Shown piece by piece: positions 36,541 to 48,098 of a DNA stretch of 64,000 bases (positions within the stretch are counted from its first letter, which is position 1; each line of letters opens with the position of its first letter). The position numbers were made by a program, and so were the translations under genes. Origin of the DNA: Aldrovandia affinis (Eukaryota > Chordata > Actinopteri > Notacanthiformes > Halosauridae); assembly GCA_029706075.1 (NCBI GenBank), contig JAINUG010000306.1, forward strand, positions 317,501 through 381,500, read 5' to 3'. The notes beneath the pieces are model-generated. The model was not told the origin of the DNA. It ran no database searches and was given only the letters and a program-made list of their open reading frames with translations.

Positions 36541-37700
36541 AGTGTGTGGCACTTCTGCTGCTTGAGAGTCAAGGATCTCCCCAGCTAACCTTTTTTTTGG
36601 TTCCCAGAACATTTCTGGAAGGTCTTAAACGTTCCCAGCATGCAATTTGGTCCAGTTTCCTAGATGGTCCTTGAACATTCTTTTTAAGTCACAAGGAACA
36701 TTGCAGGGATGTTTTATAATGGAAGGTCAAAAACACTTGAAAAAACATATTAACATTCTTAAAATTGTCTTGACACGTGTCTTCCATTATTGGATTATTG
36801 GATTGGATCTCACATTTGATGTTCATATCAAGAACATTTCCAGAGTACCTATCTTTCACCTAAGGAATGTTACTAAAATGTTGCACATTCTGTCATTAGA
36901 GGATGCAGAAAAGTCGATTCATGCTTTTGTCGCATTTAAGCTAGACTACTGTAGTGGCTTACTATCTGGCTGCTGTAATACCTCTCTTCAACTTGAAGGG
37001 TCTTCAACTTCATTTTGTATTTTGATTCCTTATAACCCGACACGACTGATTCGTTCACAAGATGCTGGCCATCTAGTACAAACATTTTGAAAAGCACAGC
37101 TGTTCAGCCTTCTCTTACAGATCTCCTCTATTTTGGAACATATTACCAAAATATGTTACGGATCAGGACACAGTCTCAATGCTTAAGTCTACATGAAAAA
37201 CATACGTTTTCAGCCTGGTCTACTGTCAAACATAGTCTAGGTGTAAAGATGGAGAAGACTGCGGCATAGTGTCCTCTGGAGTGAGAAACTGTCCATACCA
37301 GCACCTCCTCAATGTGTCACCACCACCGTTAGGTTTGTGGATGGTTTGGAACTCCCCCATGGCTGCATGTGTTCTCTGTATTGTGCTCTCCCACCCACTA
37401 ATGACTACCAAGCCTGGAGGCACAAAGTAAGCCACCCCAGCCTCTCCTTAGCACTGACCCTGATATGTTCTTTTTTGAACACACCCTGTACCTGAAAAGT
37501 ATAGTCTCTGCCCTTTTAGTCTGGTTCCTTCCCAGGTTCCCCCCTCAGCTCTCAAACAAGGGAGTGTTTCCTTTCCACTGTTGCCTTGGACTTGCTTTTT
37601 GGCTTTGTTTGGGGGGGAGTAGGCCTGGGTTCTCCTTTGTTAAGCATTCTTTGACAATGTATTTGTAAAGAGTGCTATACAAATACATTTGACTTTATAT
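36541..37700 (+). mobile_element. L2-clade LINE, 3' end
   Basis: From about 36800 the sequence encodes the end of an L2-type reverse transcriptase, followed by a 3' untranslated region. That region contains CTGGTTCCTTCCCAGGTTCC, GGGAGTGTTTCCTTTCCACT and a terminal GTAAAGAGTGCTATACAAAT then ACATTTGACTT. This end is characteristic of L2 elements in fish. The left border is uncertain; 36580-36720 resembles another old repeat (GGTTCCCAGAACATTTCT). It is 5'-truncated, as LINE copies usually are. Confidence 0.75.
36803..37090 (+). pseudogene. L2 reverse transcriptase C-terminal fragment
   Basis: The frame contains LTFDVHIKNISRVPIFHLRN, then LSLEDAEKSIHAFVAFKLDY and CSGLLSGC. The DAEK.IHAF...LDYC..LLSGC pattern is the hallmark of the thumb/C-terminal part of L2-clade reverse transcriptases. 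It becomes non-homologous after about NTSLQLEG and stops at 37088-37090. The catalytic palm is absent. It is decayed. Confidence 0.8.
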
Positions 37701-38814
37701 GATTATGTTTCTTCATGCCTAAATGAGAACCATGGGGGGATGTTACTAGTAAGTTTACATACCGGGAGGGTTTTTACTGTGACTTTGACAGAACTTGTTT
37801 GCAATGTCATCTCACAACCAAATGGGAATCTATCCAGAATATTTGTCAGTGTGCAATGTCACTTGAAATATGAACACTGTTAGTTCCTGTGTCAAGCCAT
37901 CACCTGTGCTACTCTTTATGCCCCCGTGTGTCTCTATGTGTGTAAAAAATAAACGTTTTTGGCTCAGAGGTAGCTACGGGCCTTTTCGACAAACCCAAAG
38001 GGGGCCTAACCTCATCCTCCTGGAAATTAACTTCTCTACTTTTCTGTCTCAAGGGTCAGTTTTAAGGAAAAAAAGAAGGGAAAAAGCAACCTCAAGGAGC
38101 CAGATCAGAAAGAGCCGAGAGGGTTTCGCCGCCCTAGACACGATTAAGTCCCCGCGCTAAATTATGTTAATGAATTCATTTCCAAAAGCGCCATGATTAT
38201 TTTAGATTCCCCGCGACTGTTTTAGATTTCACTTGCTTGCCATTTTATGCAAAGCGCTCACCCGCGCGAGCCGAGTTGCTGGAGATAAGGAAATTCTGAA
38301 GATTGTTGAACACTTTGCCCTCTATGTTAATGTGTCTTTGATGTCTATATAAATGCAAATCAAAATATGTTTCCGCTGTTGCATTTTTTTTTTATATTGC
38401 AATTTTGCAAAATTATAGGAAGAAAAAAAGCAAACAGTATATGTGTGATTTCATTCATTTTCCTCGAGTTCTTCTGAATTGCCTTTTGTATTGAAAAAGC
38501 CCTCTTGCCATTTTCCATATCCATAAAAGACAGTATTCCTCAATTTGTCTGGGAAATAGAAAGTAAACGATGCTTCTGTGGCCGGGCTTGTGCACACAAT
38601 CTGACTAGGCTTGGCGCCGAGCTTGCTTCTGCCCTCCCGTGAAATATTGTTGGATGGGGGGGGGGGGGGGAGCTATCAGCGTAATACCAGGCTGAATATG
38701 CTAAAGCATATTCTCTCTAATCCGGAGCACAGTGTAATCGGAGGAGACTGGGGTTCGTACGGCTCTGACAGCCCTCGTGCACAGCCGCACCAGGGGAGCA
38801 GGGGACTCTGGGAC
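37701..38814. other. Non-coding; possible regulatory element
   Basis: No exon is seen. 38130-38420 is complex, non-repetitive sequence with an octamer ATGCAAAT (38353-38360) and several TAAT-type words, reminiscent of developmental enhancers. No conservation data are available to test this. A G-run lies at 38657-38671. Confidence 0.35.
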
Positions 38815-39092
38815 TAAAGAAAAAGGGAAAGGAATGAAAGGGAGAGGGGAGGACGCTGGAGACAAGGGAAGGGTTGGGAAAAGGAGAGGATGGAGAGAGA
38901 CGAGGGTGATGAAGAGGATGGAGAGGAAGGGAGGAATAGAGGAATGGGGAAGAGGAGAAGAGAGGCGAGGGTTACAGAAGAAAGCCTAGGGGAGAGGCAT
39001 TGTGAGAGACAAAAAAGAGGGAGAGAGATAGAGAAAGAGAGAGGGTTGAAATAAAACCAGGAAAAAGGAGAGAGGGAGATCAAGAGAGAGAT
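38815..39092 (+). repeat. Purine-rich tract
   Basis: About 280 bp of almost pure A/G on the plus strand (AAGGGA, GAGGA, GAGAGA words). Confidence 0.85.
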
Positions 39093-42000
39093 TTAAAATG
39101 ATTTTGAAAGCTGCAGGGATTTGCAAAGAATTTTAGGAAGATTTCTGGAAATTAAAAGGTGGCCCAGATGCGGCGAGACACCGACATCTGCAGCATTAAT
39201 TGCAATGCGCTCCCCCGCCAGTCCTCCAGGGCCACCTGTTCCATTTCCAGGGTGCGACGTGTGCAAGACCCCGGGCGCCCGGCTCTACCGCACGATCAAT
39301 ATAAAAACAACAGAGCGCCGAGTCTCTCCCCCCTCAGCCTTCTACACGCAACCCGACATCCATTCTACTCCATGGCACCACAGCGCAAATAAGAGCCAGG
39401 TTTTTAGAAACAGGCTGGTTGTCCCACAGCCGTGTTGAGCTCAATGGATCAAGGTTATCAACAGGTTACATGGTAAGCATGCTGTACGCCATGTTGTCAG
39501 ATGTCTGTGAATGTATTCCCCCAAATATTCTTAAAAATACCCCACTATCTTCAATTGACTCCCATACAAATTTACATTGAATCCTCGCCCCAGTAATTTT
39601 TCACAAACCTATATTTACATACGAATACATAATGACAGGCTGTTCAGGCCATCGTAACTCCTCAAGTAGGAGGTAAACCACCAGTCTGGCAACCCTGATT
39701 GTACGGGGCTTGTACGCCTGATGTAATAGGAATCTGTTCTCCATATCGATTTCGCAGTGAGGTCAGAATGAGCAGTGCCGGAGGGATCGGGTAGTTAAAT
39801 GACTCGGCTCATATTAAAGATGTGGATCAGGCAACCCTGGATCAGCAAGAGATGTTTCTGGTCTTTGTTCCACCCAAACCCTAACTACATAATTGGATTA
39901 ATTATTAGGCCTAATCAGCACAGGTATCTCCATGTGCCAGAAAAACTCAGCATTTCAGACTGAAAAGTCAAGCTCAGACTGCTAATGGTGGATCAAACTG
40001 CATGTGTAGTCCAGCTCAGACAGAACAAAAACTAGTTGAAATGGGAAAGATGGAGAGTTTCTCACAGAGTGCCTGGTCAATGGACGTTCGCTCGCCTGCA
40101 GTGGAAGGCTGCAGACAGAGAGAGGGAGACCCGCTCCAGACGATTAAGGTCAGGATGCTACACAGGGTTTGGTGAGAGAGAGAGAAACGAACGTGACGGG
40201 CATGGAGTTGATGATGCGTGGAAAGGTTAAGTAATCTATCCGGAGGTTAGAGGGCTGTGAAAGTGCGGCAGATTGCTCCGTGTCAGAAGGTCCCAGAAAT
40301 GGAGACATGTAAAGAGGATTTGGAGGGAAAAAGGTATGTGGTGGTGATGGTGGTGGGGGGGAGGGAGGTGGTGGAGAAGCACGAGATCGACTCTTATATA
40401 CAGGGAGGGCACGCCCCCTCAATTTTCTTTTCAAATAAAGTGTCCGAAAGCCGCCTGGGGGCTTAGCGGAAACCATCTGAGGGGTATTACGAGTCCCCGC
40501 GCGTATCAGGAAACTTTCACACAGGAACACATGCAAGTTAGCGGGCTGTGGTCAAACCAGACAGACGCTACAAGCACTCTGCCTCAACCACTTTCCCAGC
40601 TACATCAACGGATCAATTAAACTATTTAGTGGCAATTTAGTGATCAATTAAGTGCGCTGGGATTGACGGTATGGATCGGAAGGGGTCATGGTTGAAGCTG
40701 GAGTTGATGTTTGCTACCTCTGTGCCCTGAGAACCTGCATCGGGAAGAGTGGACCTTCTCCTGCATTTATTCATTGTAATTTAATTCAGCACTTCACGAT
40801 GCATGCAAAATAAATGAGAGAAACAGAAACAAAAAATGATTAAAAGAGGAAGAGACGTGAAAGCAAGTCACCACATGAAAAAACAAAAATAGTAAATAAA
40901 AACAATTTTGTAATTTTACCCTTACTCCCCCTACCCCCCCATCTTCCCATCCAAAGCCCACCCCCGAGATTTAGATGTTTTAATTCTCCCTACGATGTTG
41001 CTTCCAAATGGCTACAGTGAATAAATAAGATTACTGACTTGGACATGGCAGTAAATCTTATCATATTTCAGCAGAGAGGCAGCGGCAGAAATAAGGAAAG
41101 TGATGGGGTCAAGGGAGACCGAGACAGAGAGAGGCACGGCTGCCTGAAAAAAACCCTCCGCAGATCTTCCCCTCTGGAACTGCCGCGACATTTGCTTTTA
41201 TCTCACAGGATGTGATGTACCAGGCCTGCAGCTCGCTCCACCTTTTATCACACGGGTCTTAGTTGGTAGCTGCACCTGAAAATTAAGCGGTTAAGGGCAG
41301 GGGGGTGGTGGGGGGAGGCAGGTTCACTGATCAGCTGCACTTTTTTCAGAGTTTTTACTTCTGTGTAAACTGTACTGAATAAAGCTACTGAACATGCAAT
41401 GGGTTCTGGGGGTGGGGGAGTGGGAGGCTTGCACATGTCAATCAATCACCTGCATAAGTAACCCTCTACAGTGACATAATCAGCTGTAAGAGCCAGGATT
41501 TATCAAATTGATGAATTTGTTATAAATGAGTGAAACTCCGCTCGCTTAATCGTCAGGGGGCTGAGCACCGCCTGATTTCACTGTTTATGTTTAGTCCTTT
41601 CATTTGAGGTGGCTCGGTCTTCCTTATAAGAAGCCCTAGTAACGTCAGTAAGGACTGAAGGTTTACTATTCACTGGTATAAAGCAAAGGAACGTCTTCTC
41701 TTCGTATGGGGTCTGTCATCACTCAATGGTTGAATAACGAGGCGAGCAGATTTGAATATGACAGCAGGCCAGAAGACATTTGGGCATTTTTATTATTTTT
41801 TTTGCCTTTTATTGAATGTCTTTGTCATTTATAAATGCAAAAGGTACCCCTCCATTTTGTAACTGTGATTTGGGACATTGATTGTGTTATTTGGGAAATA
41901 TTTTTCATCCTCTGAAAATGTAGCTCGTCGGCTAGTACATTTTAAATGTGTACATTGTTAGGGTCTATTTGACTACTTATTCTTGCTTCCAAATGAAAAC

Positions 42001-43102
42001 TTCAGATGATGGCATGATAAAAAGCAACATGAATTTAATATCACTTCAGTTATGGAGAGGTCCATGATGAGGTTACTCAGGCAGTTCAAATCTTTGTGAT
42101 GAATCAAATCTTTTTGATCAAATCACCATTTTGAATGAATCACATGAATCTTTAACCGATTCGCCAAAAAATACCATATAGTCATCGGTTACAGCCATTG
42201 ACGCATCAAGGATTTCAGATACAGTGCTCAATTCAACGCCCTTAACCTAAACCCTTTGCTTGCACGGCGTTAGCAGTTGGTACCGTTCCCTGTCAAGTGA
42301 CTCTGCACTCCAGTTTCGCCTGGCCCCTGGTCACGTTATAGACTCTCCGGGTAGATGCTCTACGTGAGGTGGGTGGAACTCCTGCTGCTGTAGAGTTGGT
42401 CATGACAAATGGAGAAACCCACAAAAGCTGAGCGCAACGATCATTTTATTCATCATGAATAAACATGTCACATACTGTAAATCACACCTCCAGAGCATTG
42501 CTGGTTAATGTCCCTCACCCCCACCTCAGCACAATGTACATATGTATAAATAACATATTTTATTGCATTCACAATGTCCTCCTTTCATAACCAGTACAGC
42601 TAGCTCTGTGAGATTAATAAAAAAATATGTCTAAAAATAAGACAGTGACAAAACCCTTGTCACTGTACAGTATTGTAGCATTACATTGTACATTTTAATG
42701 TAGCTCTAGCCTAATTAATGCATTTCACACAATAAAAAAATAACGAAGCTAAATAAAAAAGTTGCCCCATTGTCTGCATGCTTATAACTGTAAGCATGGC
42801 GCATGAATATTCATTTATTAGGATAGCTAGCTGAATTAAAATTCTGTTAAAATTTAAATTCTGAGAATATTTTTCATATTGATAATATAAACTTAAATTC
42901 TGCATAAATTCACTTAAATAATAATATCAACAGTACTAGAGTACATTTATTAGATGAGGAAAAGTCACAAAACCCCAGAGGCCATGATGAGTGAAACATG
43001 AACGAGTCAAAGGAAAATGAACTAGCCAAAGGAATAAGATTATCTTAAAGTAAGATTGCCACTAAGGTTGCAACCTCAATCATGAAAAAATAAAACCATA
43101 CC
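39093..43102. other. Non-coding stretch, no gene recognised
   Basis: About 4 kb without a recognisable exon or named repeat. A short segment at 40600-40660 has clustered TCAATTAA-type words. 42060-42180 has repeated GAATCA/GATTC words that may be a decayed MITE. Confidence 0.5.
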
Positions 43103-43209
43103 GGTAACACTTCCTATGAATACCCTCGTCATAATGCTTTATACGTATATTTATAATGCCTTATGAGCTATGCATAATGTCTTATAATGCTTGACATTGA
43201 CGCTAATAA

Positions 43210-43804
43210 TGTTACGTATTGGATACGCAGGTGAATGCAGGTAGGACCCAAGCGCAGGACGATGACACAGGAAGATATAGGTGAGGGTATTTAATAAATA
43301 AATACACACAAGGACTGGAACAGGGGAACACAGGTAAGGGCAGACGAAGGCAAGCACGTAGGGAAGCTGGCTTGGAGGCAGGGCAGGGAGCTGGCTGGTC
43401 CGAGGGCACGCGGCAGGACAGGCAGGACAGGCAGGACAGGCAGGACAGGCAGGTCAGGCAGGACAGGCAGGACAGGCAGGACAGGCAGGACAAAAAACTA
43501 CTGGATACCAACGGGGAAGGAGCCAGGCAGGGAAAACACACACAACGAACTGACACCGAATGAAGGGGAAAACCGGGGTACATATACTCTGCAGGGCTGA
43601 TGAACTTGATGGGAGGCTGGTGTGCCGGAATAGGCAACAGGTGAACATGAGTGGTAACGAGGGAATGATAACGGGATAATTGAAAATAATAAAACAATAA
43701 GCACAACAATCACAAGGGAGAAAAAGAAAAACCGAGACAGGAACAAGGGAAAAAACTGTCAGGAAACACAAGGGAGGTGGACAGGACGGGACGGAGACGT
43801 AACA
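43210..43804 (-). repeat. 3' LTR of the gypsy-type element
   Basis: The LTR is 595 bp. It carries about 9 copies of a 9-bp unit (GGACAGGCA, 43412-43492), fewer than the other LTR. Apart from that array and two small indels, the two LTRs look nearly identical by eye. Confidence 0.92.
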
Positions 43805-43939
43805 GTACCCCCCAACGGGAGCCTTCCTGGCGACCCACCAGGCCTATCGGGATCCTCCCGATGAAAATCCCGGATGAGGAAGGATCCCAGATGACCCGGG
43901 CGGGTGGGGGGAATGGCTGAGGGCACCGAGGACAAAAGT

Positions 43940-45030
43940 GTCGCTTGAGGGACGGGCCCCAGTGGGCCCGGGGGAGCCGGCGGCAGCAGGGCGCGGTGGG
44001 CCTCGGAGGCCGGCGGCAGCAGGGCGCGGTGGGCCCTCGGGAGGCCGGCGGCAGCAGGGCGCGGTGGGCCCGGGGAGGCCCGCGGCAGCAGGGGGCGTTG
44101 GGCCCTCGGGAGGCCCGCGGCAGCAGGGGGCGTTGGGCCCTCGTGGAGGCCCGCGGCAGCAGGGGGCGTTGGGCCCTCGTGAGGCCCGCGGCAGCAGGGA
44201 CGTAGGGCCCTCGGGAGGCCCGCGGCAGCAGGGGGCGTTGGGCCCTCGAGGCCCGCGGCAGCAGGGGGCGTTGGGCCCTCGAGAGGCCCGCGGCAGCAGG
44301 GGGCGTTGGGCCTCGAGGAGGCCCGCGGCAGCAGGGGGCGTTGGGCCTCGAGGAGGCCCGCGACGCCAGGCAGGAGAGGCCCTCGGGAGGCCCGCGACGC
44401 CAGGCAAGGAGAGGTCCTCGGGAGGCCTGCGACGCCAGGCAAGGAGAGGTCTCGGGGAGGCCTGCGAAGACAGGGCGCGTTGGGCCCTCGGGAGGCCTGC
44501 GAAGACAGGGCGTTGGGCCCTCGGGAGGCCTGCGAAGACAGGGCGCGTTGGGCCCTCGGGAGGCCTGCGAAGACAGGGCGCGTTGCCCTCGGGGAGGCCT
44601 GCGAAGACAGGGCGCGTTGGGCCCTCGGGAGGCCTGCGAAGACAGGGCGCGTTGGGCCCTCGGGAGGCCTGCGAAGACAGGGCGCGTTGGGCCCTCGGGA
44701 GGCCTGCGAAGACAGGGCGCGTTGGGCCCTCGGGGAGGCCTGCGAAGACACGGCGCGTTGGGCCCTCGGGGAGGCTGACGGTGCCAGGCAAGGAGGGGCC
44801 CTTGGAGAGGCCGGTGACAGCAGGGCGCCATGGGCTCCCAAGGAGGGTGGCAGGAGTCAGCGGCGAGGGAGGCCTCAGGCGATGGGCCTCGGCGAGGCCG
44901 GCCACAGCAAGCAGCGATGGACCCTCAGAGGCCGGCATGAGCGAGTGGCGAGCGGTCCCCAGGAGGCCGGCAGGAGCCAGCGAGGAGGGACCCACAGGGA
45001 GGCCTGCGATGCCAAGCAAGGAGAGTTAGG
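43940..45030 (-). repeat. 35-bp tandem array inside the LTR element
   Basis: On the plus strand a unit such as GGCCCTCGGGAGGCCTGCGA + AGACAGGGCGCGTTG (35 bp) recurs about 25-30 times. Sequence variants form blocks. Units with GGCGGCAGCAGGGCGCGGTG lie at about 43970-44085, CGCGGCAGCAGGGGGCGTTG at 44085-44350, CGACGCCAGGCAAGGAGAGG at 44350-44455, and TGCGAAGACAGGGCGCGTTG at 44455-44765. More irregular copies follow to 45030. Because 35 is not a multiple of 3, all frames are visited in turn and long Pro/Arg/Ala/Gly-rich frames open on both strands. These have no sign of being a protein gene. Confidence 0.9.
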
Positions 45031-45150
45031 CAGGGTTTCCGGGGAAGATCGGTGTTTCTTAATAAGGTCCAGATGCTTCCCCAACTGGGATATGTTGGCA
45101 TCGATTTCAGCTAGGATCTTGCCGAAACTGTCATCGACTGCTGGGTCCAT
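45030..45150 (-). pseudogene. Gag-like N-terminal stub
   Basis: The frame starts at ATG 45150, 16 nt inside the LTR border, with MDPAVDDSFGKILAEIDANI then SQLGKHLDLIKKH. It runs into the 35-bp array after about 45 residues. A short MDPA.. start followed by a helical stretch is what fish Ty3/gypsy Gag proteins usually show. The capsid and zinc-knuckle parts and all of Pol are missing. The assignment rests on position and general resemblance, not on a conserved motif. Confidence 0.55.
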
Positions 45151-45166
45151 GATGGTCAGTTCGTTC

Positions 45167-45803
45167 TGTTACGTATTGGATACGCAGGTGAATGCAGGTA
45201 GGACCCAAGCGCAGGACGATGACACAGGAAGATATAGGTGAGGGTATTTAATAAATAAATACACACAAGGACTGGAACAGGGGAACACAGGTAAGGGCAG
45301 ACGAAGGCAAGCACGTAGGGAAGCTGGCTTGGAGGCAGGGCAGGGAGCTGGCTGGTCCGAGGGCACGCGGCAGGACAGGCAGGACAGGCAGGTCAGGCAG
45401 GACAGGCAGGACAGGCAGGACAGGCAGGACAGGCAGGACAGGCAGGACAGGCAGGACAGGCAGGACAGGCAGGACAGGCAGGACGAAAAACTACTGGATA
45501 CCAACGGGGAAGGAGCCAGGCAGGGAAAACACACACACACAACGAACTGACACCGAATGAAGGGGAAAACCGGGGTACATATACTCTGCAGGGCTGATGA
45601 ACTTGATGGGAGGCTGGTGTGCCGGAATAGGCAACAGGTGAACATGATGAGTGGTAACGAGGGAATGATAACGGGATAATTGAAAATAATAAAACAATAA
45701 ACACAACAATCACAAGGGAGAAAAGGAAAACCGAGACAGGAACAAGGGAAAAAACTGTCAGGAAACACAAGGGAGGTGGACAGGACGGGACGGAGACGTA
45801 ACA
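45167..45803 (-). repeat. 5' LTR of the gypsy-type element
   Basis: The LTR is 637 bp, 42 bp longer than its partner. Most of the difference is about 13 instead of 9 copies of the GGACAGGCA unit (45370-45484). On the minus strand it has a TATA-like GAGTATATGTACC and, further on, TTATTAAATACCC as a likely polyadenylation signal. Confidence 0.92.
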
Positions 45804-46211
45804 AATAATTGCTCATAAACATCTATAACTATAGTTATATAGCTTTACGAGAAAGTTGCATAATGTCTTATGACGCAAAGTTTTATAATGCCCTATAGGA
45901 AATACTCACCAGGAAATTGTGAGGAAATTTATGATAAATGCCCTTCAAATTTGAAAGAATATAACTTATAAATGCCTGATGAGCTTAGTACTCAATGTTA
46001 CCATATCATGAACCAAACATGACACTTTACTTCATGTGGTATTATGCACCTTTCTCATAATGCTACATAACTATAGTTATAGATGTTTATGAACAATTAT
46101 TAGCATCAATGTCAAGCATTATAAGACATTGTGACTAGCTCAGAAGGCATTATAAATATGCTCATAAAGCATTATGACAAGGGTATTCATAGGAAGTGCA
46201 ACCACAATACC

Positions 46212-47806
46212 TTCATAATAAGTTTAGCAGGCCTGTGAGTATCAGTGCATTAGAATTAAATACCAGCTATGGTTCTATTTCTGGCAATCCAGAATATTTT
46301 CGACAGAACCGCATAAATCGAGTAAGGATTCACAAAACCAAGCTTTCGAGGAGTATTTGACAGCAAGTGAAAAATGGTCGTTCATCAGCACAATGTGCCA
46401 GCAGCTGCTTCCAGTATATATCCACAGCAGGAAGAAGCAACTAAGGAGCCATGGAAGAGGAAATATACAATGGAAACAGGAAAAAGGCACCAAGGAGAAA
46501 AGGCGCCTTGGACAGAAGCAGAGGAAGAGGAGCTGACTAAGCTGTGGGGGGAGAATGAGTGTTGATTTGATTCACCCCACAGACTTAACATGACAAGCGA
46601 CACAAGCACAATATGGGAAAAGTAATTGACCAGAAGTTTGATACAAACGGTAAGTGATTTTCCATGTCCAGGAGATATTTCCTGAACTTAAAAACCTCTT
46701 GAGCTGGTCAACAAGAAAACAGCAAGCTTGGTCATACTCAAACCTATATCCTGAGATAGCCACATGGAGGCTACAGTTTCCTCATTTCAAAATGTATATT
46801 GCCCTAAACATGGTTCAGCTCTTAATATATAACTCCTCTGGAACAGCCAGCTGGGTTCTTGGTTACGTTTAAAAAATTCCTCTGTGGGAATTAGCAAAAT
46901 TATCTATTATTATTCCAATCAGGAATGACCAATCATAATTGTAGCCCCATGCCATAACCACAATACCCTCTCATAGTTCAGGAGGACACACGCTAGCTAG
47001 TCCATCCTCAGAAGCATGTGCAGCCAACTGCTGCTTCTTTCCACTCTGCTGTCATCCAGCTCAGCTGCACAGACATTGCACCAGAGGACTGCTTATCTTG
47101 CGCAGCTGGTGCAGGCAGATTGCAGATGTTTCTGCAAATCGCAGTCACAACTATAGGCCAAACCCTGCCTCATCCTGCAGTTGTGACTACAATTATTCTC
47201 TTTTCACCAGTTGTGACTACGATCCCTTCCCTTATTGGGTTACACTGTGGCCAATCATGCACCGTCCTGCAGGACTTCTGGGTCGGCCAGAGTCGATATG
47301 TTCTTAGTCAGGGTTCGACCCACGCCACAGAAGACATCACTGTGTAAAGAACGAGTGGCTCAGCTGGATACCCTACCAGGGATCCAGTAACCATGGCAGT
47401 CTGTATACATTTTTAATTCAAGGGGAGGGAAGTATAAAAAACGTTTCACTCTCAAGCTGCTGTGTAATGCATTATTGCAAAACCTTCTTCTGAAAATGTC
47501 AACACAAATAAAACATAACAAAACAATCAGGGGGCTCCCCTCCTTCCCTTTCCCAACTATGTGTGGCAACAACAACAACAACAAAAAAGGAAAAAGGAGG
47601 AAAGAAAGCGATTTCTGTTTCTCTGTCAGTGGACAGACGCTGATCTCCTCAAATCCCTGTGTATCTGATGTTAAATCCCAGTAATGTGGATTAGGACCTG
47701 TTGAAATGCTCAGGCTTTTCCCTGAGCATCTAACCAAATCCCAACCATTTCTCATTGTGTAAAGAGGTGCAGCTGCTGCTTCCACTGACACATACAGACA
47801 CATACA

Positions 47807-47809
<3 letters not shown>
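46212..47809. other. Non-coding, one weak ORF
   Basis: A frame at 46374-46565 (plus) encodes 63 residues ending EKAPWTEAEEEELTKLWGEN. This is weakly reminiscent of a Myb/SANT-type helix (PWT.aEEeeL..LW), as found in some transposon-encoded proteins, but it is too short to call. 46990-47400 has the texture of an old repeat; its family was not identified. Confidence 0.35.

Positions 47810-47844
<35 letters not shown>
47810..47844 (+). repeat. (CA)n microsatellite
   Basis: About 17 CA units. Confidence 0.95.
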
Positions 47845-47847
<3 letters not shown>

Positions 47848-48098
47848 GCATTCACACATACAGAACCGAAAGCATGTAAGCAACACAATAATAAAGTCAC
47901 TTGCTAAATTTCTATTTTGCTTTGTTGGCATGACTGACAAGTGTTTGTGCTGCCAAAGCACCTATGCTTCAAACAGAGAGAGAGAGAGAGCAATACGAAT
48001 ATAACAACACAATAATACAGTAACTAGAACTAATCATTTATAATGATAAGAATTCATTACATAGAATTCACTTTCACACAGTGAAAGTCAAAGACAAT

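Larger units (their letters stand above)
43210..45803 (-). mobile_element. Ty3/gypsy-type LTR element with internal tandem array
   Basis: Two direct LTRs begin TGTTACGTATTGG and end GAGACGTAACA. They are flanked by a perfect 5-bp duplication AATAA (43205-43209 and 45804-45808). Orientation is minus, shown by three things: a Gag-like ATG frame directly after the LTR at 45167-45803, a purine tract (GTTGGGGGGTAC) before the LTR at 43210-43804, and TATA-like and ATTAAA words in minus-strand order. No protease, reverse transcriptase, RNase H or integrase is present. About 1 kb of 35-bp repeats fills the interior. It is non-autonomous. Confidence 0.9.
43103..46203. mobile_element. Foldback MITE split by an LTR element
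   Basis: The left end GGTAACACTTCCTATGAATA and the right end, inverted, GGTTGCACTTCCTATGAATA start long inverted arms. The arms read TGTCATAATGC, TATTTATAATGCCTT, AATGTCTTATAATGCTTGAC and so on for about 170 bp once the inserted LTR element is removed. Flanking 8-bp words ACCATACC (43095-43102) and ACAATACC (46204-46211) differ at one base and are probably the target duplication. Without the insert the element is about 500 bp. The right inner part (45809-46080) is the loop and second arm. Confidence 0.8.

Noticed and set aside
43412-43492. Independent minisatellite locus
   Set aside because: The same 9-bp array is found in both LTRs at the same place, so it is part of the LTR.
43710-45241. 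Very long Pro/Ala/Arg-rich frames (300-390 codons) on both strands
   Set aside because: They follow the 35-bp GC-rich array. All frames are open at once, and none has a conserved domain.
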